Shown here piece by piece: positions 13,318 to 24,501 of a stretch of 46,866 nt of DNA. Every line of letters starts with the position of its first letter. The stretch's first letter is position 1. A model generated the notes under the pieces. That model was not told the origin of the DNA, ran no database searches, and saw only the letters and a list, made by a program, of their open reading frames with translations. The DNA is from Emmonsiellopsis sp. PD_33 (lineage: Eukaryota; Ascomycota; Eurotiomycetes; Onygenales; Ajellomycetaceae): the NCBI GenBank assembly GCA_032988165.1, contig JANTQF010000276.1:1-46866 (forward strand), given 5' to 3'. The position numbers were made by a program, and so were the translations under genes.

Positions 13318-13490
13318 CGAATAAGCCGCATTCTAAATCGGTAGTACGGTCGGCTATTGGTCGATTTTTAATAGACTAGCCGCTTTCAACCAGAAGTCTA
13401 AGAATAGATTGCGCTAGCCGCGTTCTATTAGGCTTAGCGTGTTCTAAATACGGTTAACAAGTCGGCCGCGCTAACCCACACTGGCGATCT
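13318..13490. repeat. Degenerate repeat-rich patch, possible transposon relic
   Basis: The motif AGCCGC(A/G)TTCTA and close variants recur within about 130 bp (near 13326, 13378, 13417 and 13437). It is mixed with short inverted copies such as GCGCTA...TAGCGT. Sub-terminal repeats of this kind are typical of the ends of degraded DNA transposons or MITEs. No terminal inverted repeat pair or target duplication could be fixed by eye, so the assignment is tentative. Confidence 0.25.
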
Positions 13491-16400
13491 GCAGCCAACC
13501 TTCTGGATTCGTCTTTGTCGTCGAATCTGATACCCAACACATGTTTGAGAAATGTTCGATGTATAACGCTGTTTTTACTTTGCACTATTCCCTTGATGTT
13601 GTGCAGCGCTTAATCCCCTTCGTGTTATGTGATGTCCTGTATGCAGTCTATCTCAACTATCATTGAAAATATCCGCTGCTGGTGCACGGAAAAAGACGTG
13701 CATCTTGGGCATGCCTAAAAATATATCTTGATACTATGGATGATACGGAGCAGACTCCCCATGACTCCTCGCGGGTATGAGGGGTGGCAAATATTTTATT
13801 CAGATATTGATTAATACCAATAGGCTAACGATATCCGGGAATATGTATGGTATTTTTTATTGACTTTTTGTTTGTAGATGAAAGCTGGGTATTTTTGTGA
13901 TTCCTTCATTTAATACAGAGTAGTATGTTCTTTGGCCCTTCTATCGAATTGCCGACCCGAACGCCCTTTACCCCGCATAAGTCCGGTCCAATAAATAAAA
14001 GACAAATAAAATCATCCCGTGGTCTTATTTGACACCCATAGTCCTCTTGCCCCCCGGAGCCTCGTGGCCGCGGCTGATCGATTTCTAAGTTTTAGGCCAG
14101 ATATCCTCTGCACTACTACTCACAGATGCGCACTGTCTTGAGATGTAAGCTTTGATTTTCTCCGGAGATACACAGGTACATGTACATACATGCTGTGGTA
14201 CCCTGCGAGACTTCCGCACCCCAGCACGCAACAAATACATCCCATTCCCGATGTATTCGGCTCTCTGTTTCCTTGAGGCGGGCTTTGGGGAGCTGAGATG
14301 CCCCGGGTTATGGCTATTGAATAATAGATTTGCCGAACGTCGACACATCTATTCTAGCTCCCCTCCTTGCCATCATTTTACTGTTCCGGTAAGAGGGGAA
14401 AAACTAAAATGAAACGCATCTAGCTATCTGGGGCTTTCCTTGAGTCCCACTGAGGAAGATTCGCGAGAAACTGCCTCGTTTCAAAAAACAGCTAGCTTAT
14501 TAGTAAAAGTTAGAGTAATATATTTCAAATTTCAAAGGGTCAAGACGGTATTTAGTTCGAATACTTTCGACCCGACGAAGTATAAGGTTCTTACCCTCTC
14601 GCGCGAAATAATCCTAGTGTAGATATTGAATTTCTTGCATAATTCTCCCATAATTAATCAATTTGACGTTTCACATTTGCATGAAGTATACGGTTAATGT
14701 TTTGAGGTCATTTAATTGGGGTTCTTCAATCTACCCTAAACACATATACCGATAGACAACGATAAAACCCTTGAAAGGTTAATGCCTGAAGTGAGCCCCT
14801 TACTTGTCAAGGGTAATATCCATCCATAGAAGGTTTCCATCAATGGGGTTCCCTGGGACGAGCCCATCGAAGGGGTTGAAGGGTATATTATTGGTTGGAG
14901 AAGCAGAGGAATACCGATCAGCTAGTGGGTATAGATGAAGATACACTATATACGTGTGTCACTCTCTACCCCCATAGGGCACATCATTATCAGTCCCCGG
15001 ATAATTTGCTTCACTGATAAACTGAATATATGGCCTCGGGAATTATCTCCAATCAGCAAAGAAGGGGCCATGGCGGGGACATCGGGTACCAAACAATCAA
15101 ATTTCTCAGTCAAGCGAAGCCTTCCAACACTTATAAATTCTCCTTGTTTACAGTCCAGTAGAATTCTGGTGGCGACCACCAACGGGAAGTTGCAGAGTGT
15201 TCCATAGCCGTTCTCGAAAAACAAAAGAAGCAAAAAAGAAAATGGGACCCTGAATTCTGTCACTGACATAGTTGAAATTCAGACCACTGTAATTTAGCCG
15301 GGTTCTCGGCTGTAGCTTCGAGAAAGGACAAGAGTGCAATTGGTTAGCTCGGAGATGGAGTGGCTGTGGTACCCAAGGACGTTCATTGGTATAACCCTTG
15401 TGCATGGCCAAATGTTTAAAGGCCACGCTATCGCATTTCAAACTGGTCAATTGCCAGGAAGCCTGGCAACGCAAAGCTGAAATGCCGACGGAAGAATGAC
15501 CGAGGCTGGGGCAACCTTGCACCTTGTCCAGGTTATGTGGCTCGGACTAGAATAAAAAGGGAAAAAAAGCAAAGTAAATAGAGACGGGATAAATTCGCGC
15601 TCAGGAAGCCGCAAAGCTGATGGAAGTGGAAGATCTCAGGCTCTGATAAACCGAGGCCAATTCGCAGGCTAGATTTTGTTATGTTTAAACAAAATTTGGG
15701 AGAGGGAACGAGAAATGGGGTCCGAGGGCAGCCCGGTGGAAAGAAGTGGATTTCGATATCAAGTTCCTCGACCAAACCCACGACAATGAAGCAGCGGCCG
15801 GCTCTGGCGTGAGCGCTTTTACGCCGATCAACTGTCATTTGCCAAATTCAAGTTGTCAAAGCACCAGCCGCTTAAAATACGAGTAATGAAGAAACTTCGA
15901 AGGATGGAGAAGAGGATATCTGTTGCTGTGTATGAAAAATACGTCTCAACGTACTAAATTATAGAAATCTTGTATGTCCGATACGTGATAAGCGTGCAAT
16001 TAATTTTCAAGATTCTACACAATCTCGAAGGTTTTATATCACGTGGCATAACCGTTTTTCGGAAGGTCTGGATAAGCTCATCGGCAAAACCTTCCTGGGA
16101 AAGTTAATCCGGCCCCAGCGCTAGCCCACTTCTAAAAATAGAAAAACATCATCGAGGACTTCATAAAGTAGTTCACCCCCACCAAGCAACTCCAAGAAAA
16201 CCACTTTGCACTGCCACCTTCCGGGAGCTATGATTTCTGAGAATAACTCACTCCGAACTTGCATTGAACAGGGGAGCATGGACCTCGAGAATCCAGGAAC
16301 GGAAGAACTTGACCCTTCGGGCAAAGCAGCGCAACGCATAATCCCGTCGAACCCGGCGCCATATGCCGCGCCGCTGACCTTTTTGGAGGATACCCGCGAA

Positions 16401-17738
16401 CATCCATCTACATGCTGGGGGCAAATTTTGAGACTTTTTGAAACGCATCTATGGATAGACACCACGTGCATCTGCACGTCAGCCGTTGAGCACTAGTTCA
16501 ACGAGGAAAATCTGCTCAGGCAAGAAGAGGGGGGGGGCGGCGGGAAGATGGAGCACGATATCTGTTCACGGCTGTACCCAAACCCTCCCCGCCGGTTTCC
16601 GAGATACGCTGAATGCCAAAGGATGGCAATACCCTGACGGCAGCTACATATGACATATGCACTGTACCTCCCATGTCGATGTGCAGATCGAGGATTCTCT
16701 TCTGCCTAAAATAGTCACTCCCCAGAGTCCTCACTCCCGCCGCAGCTTCATGAGCGGAGCGTTTTGATGCATCCTACGCTAAGGTGCTGTGTATGTTGAT
16801 AATCTTCTCAACTCTCTTCCGGAGCCTTCCTCTTTCAGCCCCATGGTTTCATTTTGAGGTGTCATGGAGGATACGGGGAAGCGCCCAATTGGAATGGCCT
16901 TGCCATAAGGATTCTGTTGGTGCAGAAGTCCGTGTTTGGTTTTCTCACTCATCCTGAATATCCTGATTATCCGTGGACCAGTGACTTGTGAAGCTTGTCC
17001 ACACCCATCAAGATCCCCTTCTCGCCATCATCACCATTTCTTCTTCCGTAACCGCCCCATCGCCGGCTCCTCTAGCTGTTTCAAAATATTTTCACCGGGC
17101 GCATCATTTTTCCACATTATTCATTCCCTCTCAAAGTCCCGCATAGCCATAGTAGACCCGTGGCATGTTTCAGGATGGCAGCACAGGGGAGCTGGAATCT
17201 CAACCCACTTGGACCAGGCGCACCGACCTGCTGCTTGCTAGTTAGTCAACTACTCTGTCCGTGCTCATCGGCCCATCGATCGCAAATCTCACATTCCGCC
17301 AAGGGGCCGGCGAAATGGACTCGCCCCCATCGTGAGCCCAGATACGCAGAGGAGGGAACGAATGGTCAGTGCGTCGAGCACTGAGGGAAACATACCTACT
17401 CCCTGGAACCTTTTCTAAGTTTTTAGCTAGCTACGGACATAATGCGAGGAGACGTCGAAACCAAGCTAATGCCAAATTATCCTACTACCTCCCAACCATC
17501 CTCGCTTCTCTGCAAATCTCCCAACTGACAAAATGGATAGATCAATGATGACGAGGACCTGTTTCGGTAAGTATCTAAACAATTACCAATACCTAGTATG
17601 AACGTTTTCCAAACGACAACGTACTCTCCTTGGCTACTGTGTAATCACCGCTTTACACGGCCTAGCAGCCTGTATCCATGGATATAAACTGGATCATGTA
17701 TATATCGTACATAGTAGGGACGAATAGGTAAATAGGTG

Positions 17739-17775
17739 GAAGAAGAAGAAGAAGAAGAAGAAGAAGAAGAAGAAG
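17739..17775. repeat. (GAA)n microsatellite
   Basis: About twelve uninterrupted GAA/AAG triplets, ending in a CAG variant. It lies in the intergenic region beyond the 3' end of the Cys-rich gene. Confidence 0.9.
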
Positions 17776-18333
17776 CAGAATACATCATCTCCGCGCCCCT
17801 GAAATTAATGTTTTACCTAGCCTGCTTTACATGTACAGATACTATAACTACTATGAGACCATTCTACGATTCATATCCACAGACAGAATAACAGAGGAAG
17901 GGGGAACGGGGAAGGATTAATAAAGCTTAAATCTATATCTTTTTACATTTACAAACAAAAGAAACGATTAGATCTCAAAACCTCGACTTCGCGAATGATA
18001 TAGTTATGTACTGTATTATCCGCCCATCAACCAATCAATCAACCAATTACCTCCCCATCAACCCTTACCGTCTCAACGGTTCTCCTCGTTTGGTTTCGTT
18101 GTTAGTTCCAGTTAAGTATGAGCTATGTAACAGGGAGGGGATCAAGAGATTAATTATTATCAAATATATCAAAAAGGGGTTTATGCGCGGACGATGTATG
18201 TATGTATATCATGCAACCACAGTGCTATATATATACCCATGGGAGGAGGTAGTGTAGTAAACACACCCACCTACAACCCATAGACAACGAAAAACACAGC
18301 GCATCCCAATTCCCATCCCCAGCGCCATCGCCA

Positions 18334-20103
18334 TCACCCCCTCTCCCCCACCCCCGGCACAACCCTCTCACACCACCCACACCAACACCTCACCTCACCC
18401 AAATACTCCCTCTTCAAAAACCCCGCCGACTCCCTCTCATCCTCATGCTCCTCCACACACGCCCCAACCCTCACCCTCTTCTTAACCTTCTGCTTCACCA
18501 CCCCGCCCACCCCGACAATCTCCTGCCGCAGGTAGCCAGGCTCCTCATCGCCATGCGACTCGACATGTACCGGGTCCAACTGGCTACCTACCAGCACACC
18601 ATGACCACCAGACCCATATCCCTGCCCGGGCGCAGTATTGTGATTATTATGCTGCTGCTGCTGGTGATGCTGCTGCTGATACACAGCACCCCCCATCTCA
18701 GCATCCTCCTGCTCCCAATCATCCACCTCACAGTCCACCTCGACCTCAATCTCCTCCGCGGCCAGACACCGCTCGCCGCGGCCACACTTCACGCCCTGAC
18801 ACCCTTCTCCAATGCCCGTCCCCAGCCCGCCGCCCAGATACGCGCTGTACCGCGTCCGCCAGGTCCAGACGCGCTTGTACGTGGTGTCGTCTGCGCGGAG
18901 AGTTTGGCCGCATGGCCGGCAGAGCCACATGGAGTCTTCGCAGGTGCAGGGGGTGCGGGAGAAGGCGGGGTCTGTGAAGGAGGGTTGCGGGGAGTGCGCA
19001 GGGGGGTGGTCGGTGGTATGGTTGTGGCTGTGATCGTGATCGTGGTCGTGGTCGTGGTCGTGATGGGTGGTGGGGAGGTATGGGAGGAGGTGGTCGGAGA
19101 GGGGTGCGGCGAGGCAGGTAGAGCAGAGGCGGCGGAAGCGGTTTTTGGACATTGCTGCTCCGATGGGTTTTGCGGTGCAGTTCTGGATAGATGGGTGGTG
19201 TGTGTTAGTGGTAAATAAATGTACTGGTGGGGAGGAGGGGGAAAAGAACTAAAAGGGGGGGAGCACTCACCCGACAAATAACCCCCGCACACCTCTGACA
19301 TTCCGAAACCATGTCTCTCGCGCATCTCCCTATTTTCCCCGTCGTAAGCATAGTACCACCACCACCACTACATCCCTCCCGACGCGACCGGGCAGGGTCA
19401 TCCAGTGGCTCGTTCCGGCAGTGAAGCGTTTCTCGAATAAGCTGCGAGCGGAACGGGAGGAGGTTCGCTCGAAACTGGCGACAGGTCATGGAAAGGGAGT
19501 CCAGCGTGTTTAGATCGACGGACCGCGCAATCTGGACGACTACTCTGTATACCGCGAAAGAGGGAATAGGGCAGGGCTGTCACTCAGTAATCATGTCACC
19601 AACTAATGGAATGAATGGGAGGGTATGTGTGTGTGTGTGGATTGGGTGGGTTGGGTATTGTATTGTAGATAGATAGATACGTCTGTCTTGTATAGTATAT
19701 GTGATGAAGTGCTTTGAAACCAAAGGATCAAAAATGACAGATAAAGATAGTTCATAGCATACGGATAACAGCTCAGCGCAGCCGAGAACCCATTCATATT
19801 TGGATTCGCCCGTTGTTCTTTGGCAGCATCCTCTCTAGCAGCTGGGGAGAGGGGGCGTGGTTGTGGTTGTTGCCGCTGCCCCTCCCCCTCCTTTTGATAG
19901 CCGCCCTTATCGCGCACACCACCATTGCTGCCCCTCGAAGCCTGGCGACCGTCCAACGGCGTCGGTTTCATAAGCAAAGGGCTGATGGGGTGTTTCAGGA
20001 ACATTGCCTTGGAGCGTGCCCCGGACAGATGGAATGGGAGCCCGGTGGCAGTGGGAGCCGTCGCAGTCGGGCGGTGCTGCTCATGGTCGACGAAGACAAC
20101 CAT
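18334..20103 (-). CDS. Cys-rich (FYVE/treble-clef-like) protein with His-Asp repeat
   Basis: Three exons are deduced: 20103-19763, 19544-19271 and 19182-18334 (487 aa). The first intron (218 bp) has donor GTATGC and a pyrimidine tract before TATACAG, and it keeps the frame. If exon 1 is wrong, the next in-frame ATG is at 19489. Exon 2 carries a conserved-looking stretch (VVVQIARSVDLNTLDSLSMTCRQFRANLL), then C196-x2-C199-x4-C204-x2-C207 and C225-x2-C228 preceded by RFRRL, a zinc-binding pattern resembling FYVE/treble-clef fingers. An alternating His-Asp run (HDHDHDHDHDHSHNH) follows, then further Cys pairs (CTCEDSMWLCRPC), a Gln/His-rich stretch and a C-terminal CWCGWC. From memory it resembles uncharacterised fungal F-box-like or Cys-rich proteins, but no F-box start is evident. 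The role is unknown; metal binding is an inference. Confidence 0.68.
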
Positions 20104-21147
20104 GATGCCATAAAACTGGCTTCTTCCTGTTCTTCTTCTTCTTCTTCTTCTTCTTCTTCTTCTTCTTGTGTTCTCGACAGAGAGAAAGGAAAGTCAGATC
20201 TAGGAAGATCAGGAAGGGTAGAAGAATAAAATCATGGTGAGGGAGGCAGGCCAGGGGTTGAGACAAGCAGCGCGGCTTGAGGTTGATGTCGAATCGTTGA
20301 TTGGGAAGCAAGAGACAGCGCGATTTGGTTAGGGGTTGACCCCGCACGTGATCCCCACGCTCTCCAGGGCTGCTACGTCACTCTGTAGGGAGAAATTGCG
20401 TCTTTTCTTTACAAGAGTTTTGTTTTGATATCGATCCCTCTATCCAGCCAACGATGCTATTGGTTTGTTTTCAAACAAGTGGTCCTCCCGCCTGACCCGA
20501 GGTGGGATTGCACAAAGGCCTGGACCCTGGATAATATGCGGGACAACAGCTCTACATGTATGTAGTACGGCGGCAACAACACACTCCCTGGCCTCGACCG
20601 ACATAGTAGGAGACGGCAATTAATGGTGGCATCTCATTCATGTCATGTTCCAATTACCTTGGAGTACTATGCTTGACTGGCTAATCAAGTCCAAACTATA
20701 AGTTAGTTAGTTAAATAAGTTGATTAACGTGCCATCCATCCATCCATCCATCCATTCAATCCGTCTGTCCGTTCGCGGGTTCTTCTGCCGCTCCGTCACC
20801 AAAAATCCATCCCTAGCCATTCCACCCGTCTCTTCATACGAGACAAATCCCCTGCTAGAAGAGACGAGCGCATATAAAAAACCGGCGTCCCAATCAATAA
20901 TTTTTTTAAATATTTCCAAAAAAAAAAAAAAAAAAAGGTGGAAATAAAAGAAAATACAAGCCAAAGTACAAGGATATTAGAATCGGGAAAAAGGAAAACT
21001 GACAAAACCCAAAGCACATCATGCACAATAGATACTCATCGTGCGAGGTGGAAAATGACAATGTATAGTGGAATCCAACAGCAAAGTACCAATCAAAAAT
21101 AGAGGAAAGATCACATCCCCCCCCAGCATTCAAAAAATTCTCTGGCT
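20104..21147. other. Intergenic: upstream of the Cys-rich gene and 3' side of mpkA
   Basis: No gene is seen. It holds a (TTC)n microsatellite at 20130-20167 just 5' of the Cys-rich gene's start, a (CCAT)n run at 20732-20755, and a 19-base poly-A tract at 20918-20936 that lies in the 3' flank of mpkA. Confidence 0.6.
20130..20167. repeat. (TTC)n microsatellite
   Basis: About twelve TTC triplets. They lie within 30-65 bp upstream of the proposed start codon of the Cys-rich gene, so they would be in its 5' UTR or promoter. Confidence 0.9.
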
Positions 21148-22752
21148 TTATCTAAGAACATCCATCCCCCGCTGCAGCGAGGCCTCTAGGTCATTAGGGT
21201 TTCTTGACCCATCTCGAATCGCCTCCTGAGGCCGGGGATCCTCTTGCTTCCAGGCACCCGCATGCTCTTCCGGGATCGGAACGTTATGTTGGGCCTGTTG
21301 AGCCGCCTGCTGGGCAGCAAGGGCAGCTTGCGACGGTGTGCCCTGTCGTACGTGCTGGCGGAACTGCAGTACCTCGTCAAGAATCATCCTCCGCATCTCC
21401 TGAACGTCCTCCACAACTTCAAAGTGGAAGTCGAATGCGGTGGGGCAGGCTGGCTCGTCGGACGCATCGTGCCAGATGTTCAGGTAGCGATGCTCAAGGG
21501 CCTCTTCGACGGAGATACGGGAGGATGGGTCAAAAGCCAGCATGCGGTCGAGGAGGTCGAGGGCATCCGGGTTGGCGTTGGGGAAGAGGCGTTGGAATGG
21601 GACTTTTGGCATGAACGGGAGGTTTCGGACGTATTCCTGTGCACGAGGAGAGCCGATTCGGGAGAGGGTCTCTTCGTTAGGGGTTCCGAGGTAATGGAGG
21701 ATCTGGTTGAGCTGGTCAACGTAATCACGGCCCTTGAAGAATGGTCGGCCTCCAAGGAGTTCCGCCAAGATACACCCAACAGACCAGACATCGACTAACA
21801 ATTTATCAGTAAGCTATCAACTGTCACAAGGGTATGAAGACCGGAACATACTAGCTTTGGTGTAACTTGGGAAGCTTAGCATAATCTCCGGGGCACGATA
21901 CCACCGTGTGGCAACGTATTCGGTCATGTACCCCGCGTTCTCGTCGGGATCGATTGAGAAGCCACGGGCCAGGCCGAAATCACAGATCTTCAGCTCACAA
22001 TCCGCATTGACCAGTAGGTTACCAGGTTTTAAATCCCGATGCAAGACATTGGCGGAGTGGATGTATTTCAATCCACAGAGTATTTGGTAAATGAAGGATT
22101 GGAAGTGGGCATCAGTCAGGGGCTGGCCTGACCGGATAATAGCAGCCAAATCACATTCCATCAACTCTGACAGATACAATATCAGCAGCTAATCACCAGC
22201 GATTCCATCGGGCGGGCATAACCTACCTTCATATAGATAAGTCTCATTGAAGTTTTCCGGTCGGGGGATATCCATGTCAAATAAACACGTGATCTATATT
22301 ATTTCCCGTCAGCCCTACCAGCCCTATGAAAAGCATTGGAAAGTTGGAGGAACAAATCCGAGACATACATTGCGGTGGCCGCGAAAGTGTTGCAGGAGCT
22401 TTATCTCGCGCAGAGCTCGCTTCGCCAAGATTTTCTTGCTGAACACGTTTGTGACCTTTTTGATCGCAACTCCCTCTCCTGTTTGTGTATTCGTGGCAGC
22501 ACTATTAGGAAGAGAATGTTAGCAATGGTGCAATACGGATAGGCTGGAAATTTATGTGTATCCCTCAACTGTTGTAGCCGTGGGTATGAATGAGATATCG
22601 AGAGTGGTGCGAGAGGGGCGGGGAGCGGAATAGACCCACACGACAATGCCATATGCACCCTGGCCCATCTCTTTTGTCACATTGTATCGCTCATCGACGA
22701 TGAAATCCTGGTTGAATACCTTGAACACCTTGCGTCCTTGCAAATCCGCCAT
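21148..22752 (-). CDS. mpkA: Cell-wall-integrity MAP kinase (Slt2/MpkA family)
   Basis: Five exons are deduced: 22752-22640, 22501-22369, 22293-22227, 22166-21852 and 21794-21148, giving 424 aa, normal for MpkA. The protein starts MADLQGRKVFKVFNQDF. It has the glycine loop G30-Q-G-A-Y-G35, the ATP-binding lysine near K52, HRD at 147-149, DFG at 167-169 and the dual phosphorylation site T186-E-Y188, followed by VATRWYRAPE. By family this is the last kinase of the PKC-Bck1-Mkk cascade that reports cell-wall stress and enters the nucleus to activate transcription factors. After the kinase core there is a Gln/Ala-rich tail (about residues 355-385) ending in LQRGMDVLR, typical of Slt2 orthologues. 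The first intron joins codon 38 as GTT (Val). I see no break, so it looks fully functional. Confidence 0.97.
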
Positions 22753-24501
22753 ATTGTATGGAATGGGATAGGCGGGGATTGGTTGAGGAATGTGGTCAGA
22801 TTGAATCTGGGCAGCAAGCGCTGGATTTGAAGCCGGGCAAATCCGTGCAGCAATTAAATGCAGGTAAGTATAGCAAGACGGGACGGTTGAGGTATGTAAA
22901 AGATTGTTGGGTGCTGGCGGGGATGCGGGAGGTCAAGGCACGATGGAGAGGAGAGATCCGGGATTGCGGCAAGGGGGGAAATTCGACGTAAGATTGCGGC
23001 GAGCGAGGGCGACGTCACTCGGAATATCCGCGGACAATCGCGGGTAGATCTGGCAGGGGCGAAAGTGAGCGACTCAGCAATTGATTTCCATGTGTGGTGA
23101 TGGGAAGAGGGCGGCGCGGAGGGCTGGAAGAGGGGTAGTTAGTTTGCAGGGACCACCACTAACCAGCAAGGCGCAGGGCAGCGAGGGGACGAAGAGGAAG
23201 GGCAGCCAGCCGAGCGAGAGAAGGCAGGGCGGATAGAGACGAACCGGGACGGGAGAAGGATGGAGATAGAACAGGAGACAGGAAGCGGAGGGAGGGGAGG
23301 GGAGGGAGAAGTGGTGGTAGAAGGTGTGGTTGTGGTGGGTGAGATTGAGGGCGGGGCTCAAGGCTGACGGTGGGTCGCGAGGGAGGAACACCAAGATAGT
23401 AAATATGAGAAGTATCTGAACAGAGTATTTATTATTTATTATTTACCACCTACCATGTTATTATATAGTTACCATCCAGCACATACATCCTCGCTACGGA
23501 GTACTTCATCACACACAATCCACAAATATCCCCGCTGCCAGATTGACTGCTATTGTTCTCCAGCCGCTGTCACCTTAATCAGCTACATCAGCCTGCACAA
23601 GACAAGCCAGCCTGTAGCAGTCAACTCCTATTCGCCGTCACAGTTAATGAATTCCTCAATGCCAGCCTGCCATTAGTCCAAATATCTCCCCAGCCGTCAA
23701 ATAAAGGCGCCCAGCCCAACCAGCAGGGTGATGATCAATCACCACATCCCATCCGTCCAGCGCTTAGCAGTCGTCACACCATAAATAAAACATCCCACCC
23801 CCCTTTAATACTAATGATCTATTTTAGAAATAGGCACATACATCTATGCATTCTTCAGTGTCTGGTCTGAAGAAACAATCTGGAACCTGCAGCCAGGGGA
23901 GAGAAAAAATAGGAACCCCACATGTCTTCATTAAAATCTAGCAGGATACTCAGAGTCAGACTTGCCAGTAACTAGTAACTACTAGTAGGTTAACTATCCA
24001 TAAGAAACATCTCCAAGGGGGTTAGTTAACAGCCTCTTTTTACTTCCTCCTTACAGTCAACTATGAAAGACATCCATCCCTCCACATCTGCTATTTCTCT
24101 TTTATTCATTTCCGCACAAAGATATAGCTATCTGACAGGCCTGATTGCCGATCCGATCTAACTTACCCACCCACGGTTCCGTGGTTCGTGATGCCGAGTG
24201 GCTGCTGCGAAAACCTTGGGAGGAAAAGGAAGGGATGAGGTAATTGGGGATTGTTCTGGGTTTTGGTTTTGGTTGTGGCAAATTGCTTATTCAGGAGTAA
24301 GTTTGGGTTCTTGTTTGGCAGGGCAGGTAGGCCACAGGGGATGGGGGTTTGTGGAAGGTATGTATATATATCGGTAACTAGCACTTTGCACTGAACATTA
24401 TAGAATATTGCATCAAATTAGAAGGCTATGTTGAACTAGATGGTCTTATAAACTATATTCTGCACGGGATAGTTACAGGTGTCAAATCACATACATATGC
24501 A
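22753..24501. other. Intergenic: mpkA promoter and 3' flank of the GGT gene
   Basis: No gene is seen. The first 650 bp are purine-rich on the plus strand, so the mpkA sense strand is pyrimidine-rich, as is common in fungal promoters and 5' UTRs. The rest has only short chance frames and a few CA/CAT-rich patches. Confidence 0.55.

Larger units (their letters stand above)
11861..18333. other. Long intergenic region (about 6.5 kb)
   Basis: No frame here shows a recognisable domain. Frames of 90-170 codons (for example 12102-12608 minus, 15148-15522 minus, 16206-16496 plus) lack codon bias and family motifs and look like chance. Near 17532 an ATG with a good context is followed by a consensus donor (GTAAGT), which could belong to a non-coding transcript. 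A (GAA)n microsatellite lies at 17739-17775. The right part lies beyond the 3' end of the Cys-rich gene. The left part is the upstream region of the C2H2 factor. Large upstream regions are common for fungal developmental regulators, but here that is only a suggestion. Confidence 0.5.

Noticed and set aside
17532..17568. Short ATG frame followed by a consensus donor (GTAAGT)
   Set aside because: No downstream exon with coding character was found, so it is not called as a gene. It is kept only as a possible non-coding transcript.
18445..19218. 257-codon plus-strand frame
   Set aside because: It lies antisense over the last exon of the Cys-rich gene. Its Leu/His/Val runs are the complement of the His-Asp and Gln/His repeats.
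21244..21798. 184-codon plus-strand frame
   Set aside because: Antisense shadow of the last mpkA exon, whose protein is unambiguous.
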